Origin: Pirellulales bacterium
GTDB lineage: Bacteria; Planctomycetota; Planctomycetia; Pirellulales; JAICIG01
DNA: 16,150 nt
Direction of reading: 5' to 3'
Assembly (NCBI GenBank): GCA_025924495.1
Contig: JAICIG010000149.1
Coordinates: 1-16,150, forward strand
Every line of letters starts with the position of its first letter. The first letter of the stretch is position 1. The translations under genes were made by a program, and so were the position numbers. The notes beneath the pieces are model-generated. The model was not told the origin of the DNA. It saw only the letters and a list, made by a program, of their open reading frames with translations, and ran no database searches. Of the stretch, positions 1 through 5,801 are shown piece by piece.

Positions 1-802
1 CGTCGGCGATGCTCAGGTTGCCTTCGACGCGCAGTTTGTCCATACGCAGCAATTGCACGACTCGATCACCCGGATTGACCCACTCGCCGCGATGCTTGAA
101 GACTTCGGCGACGACCCCGTCGAGCGGCGCTAACACCTTGCGGCGATGGATGTCGTCGTCGGCCGCCTCGACGCTGGCCGCTTTCGATTCGGCGGTCAGT
201 GCAGCGACCTTGCGTTCCAATTCGGCCTTCTCTATTTCCAGTTCGCCTTTTTCCCACTGCAGCCGCAGCTTTTGCATTTCAGTATCGGGCGTCGAGCCCG
301 GAACCTTCTTATTGGCCTCCAGGTGGACGACATAGTCTTGTCTGGCCACCCTGGCGGCGCTTTCGGAATAGCGCACGGCGATGTCGCTCTCCGCCTCGGC
401 CAAGGCCACTTTGTGCTCCGCCTCGGCCACCTTCTTCGCCATTTGCACCTTGCTGTCGTTGACCTGCGCGAGCAAATGTCCTTCCTTGATTTCGCTCCCT
501 TCGCGGACTTCGACCTCGGTCAGCACGCCCGCTTCCTGCGCGGCGACATCGACAACGTCAATCAGAGTGACCTGGCAGTTAGGAATCGTGAGCGGGGCGG
601 GAGTTCCATCGGGTCCGCGCGCGGCAATCGTGGTTTTGCCCGGCGCGCTCACGTTCGGACGGGCGCCAGCCGCGCGGCGCCGGTCTTCCGCAGTGCGCGG
701 AGCGGTGGTCGATCTGGGGGCGCGGGCGCCTGGAGCAGCACGGTCTCCGTCGGGACCGGTCAAAGCAAGCGCTGCCGTCAACAACCACAAACTGGCAGAC
801 AT
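1..802 (-). CDS. HlyD-family periplasmic adaptor (membrane fusion protein), C-terminus cut by window edge
   Basis: Adaptor subunit of an efflux or secretion system, expected to bridge an inner-membrane transporter and the periplasm. It reads without a stop from an ATG at 802 to the left edge (267 codons). After a weak hydrophobic start (LWLLTAALAL, residues 5-14, a poor signal peptide) and a Pro/Arg-rich stretch comes the first lipoyl half (about 82-116, with EAGVLTEVEVREGSEIKEG). A coiled-coil hairpin rich in Ala, Glu and Lys follows (about 117-215), then the second lipoyl half (about 222-253, VLAPLDGVVAEV then WVNPGDRV). This is the standard HlyD order. GGGGAG overlaps the TAA stop of the upstream adaptor gene and lies about 4 bases before this ATG, so the two genes are translated as one unit with a 10-base gap. 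The beta-barrel and membrane-proximal domains lie outside the window. Family is certain; substrate and transporter partner are unknown. Confidence 0.88.
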   Translation of the reverse strand, partial: MSASLWLLTAALALTGPDGDRAAPGARAPRSTTAPRTAEDRRRAAGARPNVSAPGKTTIAARGPDGTPAPLTIPNCQVTLIDVVDVAAQEAGVLTEVEVREGSEIKEGHLLAQVNDSKVQMAKKVAEAEHKVALAEAESDIAVRYSESAARVARQDYVVHLEANKKVPGSTPDTEMQKLRLQWEKGELEIEKAELERKVAALTAESKAASVEAADDDIHRRKVLAPLDGVVAEVFKHRGEWVNPGDRVVQLLRMDKLRVEGNLSIAD

Positions 803-812
803 GAAACTCCCC

Positions 813-2846
813 TTACAGGTTCATCGGGAACAGAATTCGAGATTCGACGAAGTCGATTGCGTCGTGGAACAGCCAGTAACCGACCGAACTGCGGCCGCAG
901 TACAAGCGCGCCTTGACGTTGGCCCCAGGACGTAGCAATTCCTCATGGCTTTGCTTGTCGATGGCGACCTTGATCAATACGGTATTGCCTTCTTCGCCGC
1001 GGACCTCGGCCGATTCGTGAACTTCTTCGACTTTGCCCGTGTAATTGGCCCCCGGCTCGGTGGCCAGGTGATAAGTCACTTCGAGTTCGCTGCCCAGATC
1101 GTGCTGCGCCTTGGTAATGTGGCCCATCCGGTCTTCGGACATGTGCAGCTCAAGTTGCCAATCGCCCGTAGGGTCGGCCACGCTCAAGAGCACCTCGCCC
1201 GGCTTCACCGGACGCGTCAGCAGTTCCTTCTCCGGATCCCAGGTGGTGATCTCGCCGTCGATCGGGCTGGCGACCTGCAGTTTGGCCTTTTTGTCCAACA
1301 GCAACAGCAACTGGTTGCGCAGGCTTTCGGCTTGCTGGAAATATTGAATCTCTTCGGAACGAGCGCGTTCCTTTTCTTCTTCGTCTTCGGGCTTGCCCGA
1401 GCCCTTGGTTGTCATCTTTCGCCGTGCCGACGCCAGCCCTTTTTCCGCCTGGCCCAGCTTGCCGGTCACTTCGCTGATGGCGACGTCCAGGTCGGGGTTC
1501 CGCAGCACGAGCAGTACATCGCCGGCTTTGACCTGATCGCCGTGCTTTACCAGCACTTGTTCCACCTGCCCTTCGACCGCGGCGAACACGTCGCGGCGAC
1601 GGATGGGTTGCAGCGTGCCGTCGCCGGTCAAGGTGAAGTCGACGGGCACCACGACTAAAGCAGTAATCAGCGCCAACACGGCGACGACAATGGCGATCGT
1701 CTTCGGCAACGTTCGCGCGCTGACGATCCAGCTTGCTTTGCCCAGCGTGCGCCACAGCGGCAGCAAGAACAGATTGTTGTGTTCCAATGCGTTGGCCATG
1801 GCCAACGAACTGTGCTCGCAGACCACGTTGACGCGCTGCACCATGCCTTCGCGCGGACGCGCGTCTTCGATCTGCTCGACGATCAGCGCGCCAATCGGTT
1901 CGGGCTGGTCTTTTTCGTCGGTCGGATCGGCGGGCCGTTTGAGCGGCAGCACGGCCACGTGTTTAGAGTGCGACTCGTCGACGTATTCTTGCACAGCATC
2001 TTCGACCTGCGGCGCCAGGTTGCTCGTGTCGCCCGAGTACCACAGCGGCTCGCCCGTGGCGACCACGGCGCTGGCTAGACGATTGAGCAGCATGACCGTG
2101 TTCGAGCGCTTATCGAAGGTGTCTTGTCCGCTGACCGCCTCAATGGTGCACTTCTTGCCTTTGCGGACGGCGACGCTGACTCGATCGCATTCGATCAGGC
2201 GGCGTCCTTCGTTGGCGATGGTGTAAGCGGTTTCTCGCGGGTCGAGGCTGGTGTGCGCGGTGCGCGTGAAATTTTCGAGTTGGTTCCATAGCGTCTGGCG
2301 GTCGGTGAAGTGCCGCAACTGACGCGTCTTGAGATAATCGCTCGCCAGATCGCACATCTGCAGCAGGAACTTCAGATAGCCGCGCTGCGTGGTCGGCGGG
2401 GCGCCGGGCCGCTGGAAGATCTCAATAACTCCCTTCGTCTCCTGGTCGACCTTGATCGGTCCCAGAATCAGAAGAAAGTCGCTCGGATTGGAGGCCTGGC
2501 CGTTCTGTCCGTCGCCTGAGTGCGGTTGCACCAGGCCGCCCTCGCCGCTGGTCATCACCTTTTGCAGCAACTGGCCGTGGCTGGCCAGGCTCTCTTGGTT
2601 ATCTGCCAGGCGCGTTTCGCGCAGATTGCTCTGATACTGCAGTTCCAGGCCGCCACTTTCGCTCAGGGCCCAGACCGCCCCGCCGATGGCAGCTAAAGCG
2701 GAAACCACCCGATCGAGGAATGCGCCATAGAACTCGCGGACGCCCATGTCCTGCTTGGAAAGCTGCGCAATTTCCACGACCAAGTTGCGGATTTGCTGCT
2801 TGGTTTGCTCAATCAAATGCGGGTCAACCGACTGTTCTGTACTCAT
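813..2846 (-). CDS. Tandem-GAF, membrane-anchored HlyD-type adaptor protein
   Basis: Membrane fusion protein with a sensory front end. From the ATG at 2846 it is 677 residues. Residues about 20-172 look like a degenerate GAF domain (FYGAFLDRVVSALAAIGGA, then FLLILGPI, GVIEIFQ). Residues about 193-357 are a clearer GAF domain (LIECDRVSVAVRKGKKCTIE, AVSGQDTFDKRS, GALIVEQIE). One membrane helix follows (about 383-405, TIAIVVAVLALITALVVVPV). Next come the split lipoyl domain (about 418-455, VEGQVEQVLVKHGDQVKAGD; second half about 525-557, ASPIDGEITTWDPE) around a charged coiled coil, and a beta-barrel region. The GAF part should face the cytoplasm and the lipoyl/barrel part the periplasm. An in-frame TTG at 2975 would add 43 residues, but they look non-coding and ATG is preferred; neither start has a strong ribosome site. 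It leads the operon with the second HlyD gene, 10 bases downstream. No histidine kinase or GGDEF module is present, so any signal would act through the adaptor itself (inference). Confidence 0.88.
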   Translation of the reverse strand: MSTEQSVDPHLIEQTKQQIRNLVVEIAQLSKQDMGVREFYGAFLDRVVSALAAIGGAVWALSESGGLELQYQSNLRETRLADNQESLASHGQLLQKVMTSGEGGLVQPHSGDGQNGQASNPSDFLLILGPIKVDQETKGVIEIFQRPGAPPTTQRGYLKFLLQMCDLASDYLKTRQLRHFTDRQTLWNQLENFTRTAHTSLDPRETAYTIANEGRRLIECDRVSVAVRKGKKCTIEAVSGQDTFDKRSNTVMLLNRLASAVVATGEPLWYSGDTSNLAPQVEDAVQEYVDESHSKHVAVLPLKRPADPTDEKDQPEPIGALIVEQIEDARPREGMVQRVNVVCEHSSLAMANALEHNNLFLLPLWRTLGKASWIVSARTLPKTIAIVVAVLALITALVVVPVDFTLTGDGTLQPIRRRDVFAAVEGQVEQVLVKHGDQVKAGDVLLVLRNPDLDVAISEVTGKLGQAEKGLASARRKMTTKGSGKPEDEEEKERARSEEIQYFQQAESLRNQLLLLLDKKAKLQVASPIDGEITTWDPEKELLTRPVKPGEVLLSVADPTGDWQLELHMSEDRMGHITKAQHDLGSELEVTYHLATEPGANYTGKVEEVHESAEVRGEEGNTVLIKVAIDKQSHEELLRPGANVKARLYCGRSSVGYWLFHDAIDFVESRILFPMNL

Positions 2847-3190
2847 GCGAAAACCGGTTTGGCCAGAGCTCGGGCGCCACGAGCTGAAAGAAGAAGAGAC
2901 AGTATCAAGCGAGCGCCCCGAACATATCAGGGTAGCCGCGATCAACACTTCGGTCCAGAACTTGGGAACGCTCAAACCTAGCTCAAGGCTGCTACTTAGG
3001 CGGTCATTCCTCCTCGTCGGCGAAATCGCTACGGCATGTTCGTTACCGTTACTACGATCCGCATCGTTATTCGGCTGACGCTTTTGGTTTTTGACTCAAA
3101 ATCCGGCAAATTCTTTGCGGCCCGAGCTACAGCTTGCCTAGGTTCCCGGCAGTTTGCCGGAGCCATCTGCGACACGGTACACTGACAACC
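2847..3190. other. Divergent intergenic region between the HlyD operon and the glycosyltransferase-like gene
   Basis: These 344 bases separate two divergently transcribed units and must hold both promoters. I found no convincing minus-strand promoter. On the plus strand there is a perfect hairpin (3146-3151 with 3155-3160, loop GTT) and a plausible sigma-70 promoter next to the ATG at 3191. In-frame TTG codons at 2975 (minus) and 3134 (plus) would extend the flanking proteins into this region, but the extra residues show no protein character. Confidence 0.5.
3154..3183 (+). promoter_or_regulatory. Putative sigma-70 promoter giving a leaderless transcript
   Basis: TTGCCG (3154-3159) and TACACT (3178-3183) are separated by 18 bases. 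The expected start point, about 7 bases beyond the -10, falls on or next to the ATG at 3191, and no Shine-Dalgarno sequence precedes that ATG. The -35 overlaps the right arm of the CCGGCA/TGCCGG hairpin (3146-3160), which could be an operator. Matches are 4/6 for each hexamer, so this is suggestive only. Confidence 0.35.
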
Positions 3191-3856
3191 ATGCGGATTC
3201 TGTTAGCCAATCAAGTGCCTTTCCAGGGCTCCGAAAGCGGGCGACAGACCGACGCTCTCGCGCAGTCGCTGCTGGCCGCGGGGCATGAAGTGCGCTGTTT
3301 GATCGTCGATTCGCAGGTCCGACACGATGATGCCGTGCCGACGCGTCGGGTCGTCTGCCGCCAGCACGATGCAACCGCCGATTTGCCGTTTGATTTTCCA
3401 GTTTTCGAGCCGTATCCGCTCAGCGGCCAGACCTTTGCCCGTATCGATGCGCAGCAGTTGGGCGTCTATCGAGATGCCTTGCGACAGGCGATGGATGCCG
3501 AAGTCGAATCGTTCAATCCGCACGTTATTCATGCGCAAGACATCTGGATTCTGGGACACTTGGCGCTCGAGGCGGGGGCCCCCTACGTGCTTTCGACCGC
3601 GGGGCGAGAGTTCGCCGCTTGTCGGCTGAGTCCTCAGTTTCAACGCTATGCCGAAGAGGCGGCCGAAAACGCCGGCCGAATCATCGCCGGGGACGAAGCG
3701 TTGCGCCGCGGAGTCGAGCAATTATTTGGCGAGCTCGACGGGCGCGTGGTGACTGCGCCGACCGGCGCAGCCGCTGGGCTTGCGGATATTCAGTGGCTGA
3801 GCGATTTGTATCGCAAGGTGATCACGGAGCGCTTCGGGGCCGTGCCCGAGGGGTAG
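3191..3856 (+). CDS. Truncated glycosyltransferase-4-like protein (N-terminal GT-B half only)
   Basis: Resembles the acceptor-binding half of family 4 glycosyltransferases. Length is 221 residues, whereas complete GT4 enzymes run to roughly 350-420. It opens with the GT4 N-terminal strand and loop (MRILLANQVPFQGSESGRQT), continues with helix DALAQSLLAAGHEV, then FNPHVIHAQDIWILGHLAL (about 108-126, the usual PDVIHAH region), PYVLSTAGRE (131-140) and AGRIIAGDEALRR (161-173, the usual ADRIIAVSEALR region). The UDP-sugar-binding C-terminal Rossmann domain with its E-x7-E motif is missing. The protein instead passes to LADIQWLSDLYRKVITERFG, which looks like the last helix of a full GT4 enzyme. The ATG at 3191 is chosen because the family starts exactly there; a TTG at 3134 is an unlikely alternative. 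No frameshifted remainder is visible in the 93 bases before the next gene. It may be inactive, or work with a separate partner subunit as split glycosyltransferases do. Confidence 0.7.
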   Translation: MRILLANQVPFQGSESGRQTDALAQSLLAAGHEVRCLIVDSQVRHDDAVPTRRVVCRQHDATADLPFDFPVFEPYPLSGQTFARIDAQQLGVYRDALRQAMDAEVESFNPHVIHAQDIWILGHLALEAGAPYVLSTAGREFAACRLSPQFQRYAEEAAENAGRIIAGDEALRRGVEQLFGELDGRVVTAPTGAAAGLADIQWLSDLYRKVITERFGAVPEG

Positions 3857-3949
3857 CTGCGAGGGCAGGCATCCTCATTTGCGCCCTGCAGACGCGCTGA
3901 GTTGGCAGGCATGGCGCCCACGAGTTTCTTCGATTCGCCAAGGAGCGTC

Positions 3950-5143
3950 ATGAAGCCAAAACCGGACGACATCTGCCCGCGACCCGATGTGCTGCCGCCG
4001 CTGCCGACGCAGCCCGCTGCGACGCCGCTGTATACCGCTTCGGTCTATCGCTGCGAAACGCCCGACCAGGCGGCCCGCCTGTTGGCCGGAGAGTTGCGTG
4101 GCTACATCTACAGTCGAGACGGTCACCCGAACGCAGACCTGTTGGCCGAAAAGTGCCGCGAGCTGCACGGCGCCGAGAAGGCCGCCATTTGCGGCTCGGG
4201 AATGGGCGCGCTGACCGCCGCCTTATTATCACAGGCGGCCCAAGGCGACCATGTGGTCGTTAGCAATCAACTGTATGGCCGCAGCACGCAACTGCTCACT
4301 TCCGAGGCGGCGCGCGTCGGCATTGCCAGCACGGTCGTCGATTCGTGTGACCTGTCGGCGGTGCAAGCCGCCTTGCGCGGCGAGACGAAACTGATCGTGG
4401 TGGAAACGATCAGCAATCCGCTGTTGCGCGTCGCCGACCTGGCGAAGCTTGCCCAATTGGCGTCGTCCCGCGGCGCGCGGCTGTTGGTGGATAACACCTT
4501 CGCCAGCCCTGCCATTTGCAGGCCGCTCGAGTTTGGCGCCGACCTGGTGTTGGAGAGTTTGACGAAAATCATGAGCGGGCATAGCGACGTGCTGCTCGGT
4601 TTGCTCTGTGGCCGAGAGGCATGTTGGCAGCGCGTTCCGCTGGTGCTCTCGGCCTGGGGCTTATCGAGCAGTCCGTTCGATTGCTGGATGGCCTCGCGCG
4701 GGTTAGGAACCATGGGTTTGCGCGTAGAGCGCGCCGCCGCCAATGCTTTAGCGGCGGCACGTTTTCTTTCGCAGCGCGACGAGGTAGAGACCGTTTGCTT
4801 TCCCGGATTGGCCGAGCATCCGGACCATGCCCTGGCGGTGCGGCAATTCGGGAGTCGCTTCGGCACCGTCGTGACGTTTTCTTTGCGGGGCGGCCGATCC
4901 GCCGCTGAGGCATTCATTGCGGCGTCGACTCGGATTCCGTTTTGTCCTTCGCTGGGAGACTTGAGCACGACCCTCAGCCACCCGGCGTCGACCAGCCATC
5001 GACTTGTGCCGCCGGAGCATCGCGAGGCTCAGGGCATCCACGAATCGACCATTCGGCTGTCGGTTGGCATCGAGTCGCGTGAAGCGGTCGAGCAAGCGCT
5101 GGCCGAGGCGCTCGCGGGCATGTCGGCCCGACTGCGGCGATGA
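3950..5143 (+). CDS. Cys/Met metabolism PLP-dependent enzyme (cystathionine gamma-synthase/lyase family)
   Basis: Cytoplasmic PLP enzyme of the trans-sulfuration family, acting on cystathionine, O-acyl-homoserine or methionine-type substrates. Length is 397 residues, typical for the family. Visible signatures: GYIYSRDGHPN (51-61, the Y-S-R that contacts the neighbouring subunit's PLP phosphate), CGSGMGALTA (81-90, phosphate-binding loop), NQLYGRSTQ (106-114, ring-stacking Tyr), VETISNPLL (151-159), VDNTFASP (180-187, Asp contacting the PLP nitrogen) and LESLTKIMSGHSDV (201-214, Schiff-base Lys206). SLGDLSTTLSHPASTSH (334-350) and IRLSVGIES (368-376, substrate-carboxylate Arg) complete it. The ATG at 3950 is preferred because AAGGAG (3940-3945) precedes it; ATG 3911 or TTG 3902 would add 13-16 residues. 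The motifs do not separate gamma-synthase, gamma-lyase and methionine gamma-lyase. The gene stands alone, with no sulfur-metabolism neighbour. Confidence 0.93.
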   Translation: MKPKPDDICPRPDVLPPLPTQPAATPLYTASVYRCETPDQAARLLAGELRGYIYSRDGHPNADLLAEKCRELHGAEKAAICGSGMGALTAALLSQAAQGDHVVVSNQLYGRSTQLLTSEAARVGIASTVVDSCDLSAVQAALRGETKLIVVETISNPLLRVADLAKLAQLASSRGARLLVDNTFASPAICRPLEFGADLVLESLTKIMSGHSDVLLGLLCGREACWQRVPLVLSAWGLSSSPFDCWMASRGLGTMGLRVERAAANALAAARFLSQRDEVETVCFPGLAEHPDHALAVRQFGSRFGTVVTFSLRGGRSAAEAFIAASTRIPFCPSLGDLSTTLSHPASTSHRLVPPEHREAQGIHESTIRLSVGIESREAVEQALAEALAGMSARLRR

Positions 5144-5199
5144 CCGTCGGTTGCAGGCGAGCCAGAGCTTTGTTTAGCCGAAGGCAGACGGGACTGGAC

Positions 5200-5238
5200 G
5201 CCGCGATCCTAAATGATAGGATTACAGGATCTTAGGAC
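5200..5238 (+). promoter_or_regulatory. Repeat-rich leader element upstream of infA
   Basis: AGGAT, AGGAT and AGGA begin at 5218, 5226 and 5234, an exact 8-base period. ATCCT at 5206-5210 is complementary to them, and TCCTAA (5207-5212) pairs with TTAGGA (5232-5237). The pairings are mutually exclusive, so the leader could fold in more than one way. No clear -35/-10 pair was found in this gap. Confidence 0.35.
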
Positions 5239-5280
5239 CAGCAGGGTCGTCCGAGCTGGATTGGCGTCTGGGAGCCGCGT

Positions 5281-5502
5281 ATGGCAGAAAAAGAAGAAGC
5301 ATTAGAAGTTGAAGGCGTGGTTACGCAGGCGCTGGCGAATACGCGCTTCCGCGTGACCGTCGAGGGCGGTCACACCGTGATTGCTCACGTTGCCGGCCGG
5401 ATGCGCAAGAATTTTATCCGCATCGTGCCGGGCGACAAAGTTCGCGTCGAACTTTCTCCCTATGATCTGACCAAAGGTCGGATCACGTTCCGCGAACGCT
5501 AA
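5281..5502 (+). CDS. infA: Translation initiation factor IF-1
   Basis: IF-1 binds the 30S A site and helps IF-2 and IF-3 set the start codon. The 73-residue product has the family's usual length and sequence: [18 protein letters not shown] at the N-terminus, then [20 protein letters not shown] (21-40), [20 protein letters not shown] (41-60) and KGRITFRER at the end. This is one complete S1-like OB fold. The start is fixed by GGGAG (5270-5274), 6 bases before ATG. The gene is not next to the ribosomal-protein genes often found with infA; its neighbours are unrelated and about 140 and 300 bases away, so it is probably transcribed alone. A repeat-rich leader lies just upstream. Confidence 0.97.
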   Translation: MAEKEEALEVEGVVTQALANTRFRVTVEGGHTVIAHVAGRMRKNFIRIVPGDKVRVELSPYDLTKGRITFRER

Positions 5503-5628
5503 TCAAGCCGCGATCTAGTCGTCCTGCCGCGATCCCTCGCAATTCGGCGGCCTTTTCACGCTTGGCCCTCTTATTTCCAATGGGCTTCCCATGCGCACGC
5601 GGCAATTTACGGACCTACACTTGGTCTG

Positions 5629-5647
5629 AAACGATCGTATCGTTTTT
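5629..5647 (+). terminator. Possible intrinsic terminator after infA
   Basis: AAACGAT (5629-5635) pairs with ATCGTTT (5639-5645) around a CGT loop, and the run TTTTT spans 5643-5647. The stem has only two GC pairs and overlaps the T run, so it is weak; it could instead be a small dyad operator. It lies about 125 bases after the infA stop. Confidence 0.35.
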
Positions 5648-5720
5648 CGGGCTTCGCAGTGGTGGAGGCCGGAGATTTTACGTAAAACTTAGGCGCGAGC
5701 CGCGGGGTAGTATCTCCGCG

Positions 5721-5740
5721 GCGCCTGCCGCGACGGGCAG
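5721..5740. repeat. REP-like palindromic element, copy 1
   Basis: The core CGCCTGCCG-NNN-CGGGCAG is shared with the element at 12331-12350 (16 of 19 core positions identical). It folds as CTGCCG / CGGGCAG with one bulged G. It lies in noncoding DNA 60-80 bases before the GTG of the exported-protein gene. Two copies do not prove a repeat family. Confidence 0.4.
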
Positions 5741-5801
5741 TCCGCTGCGCCCGCACCAGAACCACCTACCAATTTCGGAATGCTGTCAAGGAGAGCTGAC
5801 C

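Larger units (their letters stand above)
5503..5801 (+). other. Intergenic region between infA and the exported-protein gene
   Basis: Holds no gene I can support. A TTG at 5562 opens the same frame as the next gene, but the 80 extra residues look non-coding and would place the signal peptide internally. The region contains a weak terminator-like hairpin (5629-5647) and a palindromic element (5721-5740). It also has two copies of GCCGCGATC (5507-5515, 5526-5534), with a third ahead of infA (5200-5208). Confidence 0.5.

Noticed and set aside
146..916. 256-codon plus-strand frame
   Set aside because: Opposite the HlyD gene that reads cleanly on the minus strand with lipoyl motifs; the plus-strand product is low-complexity Arg/Ser/Gly.
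945..1658. 237-codon plus-strand frame
   Set aside because: Shadow of the GAF-HlyD gene on the other strand; it has no domain and its Gln runs are antisense of the coiled coil.
2847..2975. TTG-initiated N-terminal extension of the GAF-HlyD protein, with a hydrophobic LIAATLICSG stretch that could be read as a lipoprotein signal
   Set aside because: It would place GAF domains in the periplasm ahead of a second membrane helix, uses a TTG without a ribosome site, and is followed by Ser-rich noncoding-like residues.
4267..4968. 233-codon minus-strand frame
   Set aside because: Antisense to the PLP enzyme, whose motifs are intact along its whole length.
5562..5801. Upstream extension of the exported protein
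   Set aside because: It would bury the signal peptide, while a strong ribosome site sits exactly before the GTG at 5802.
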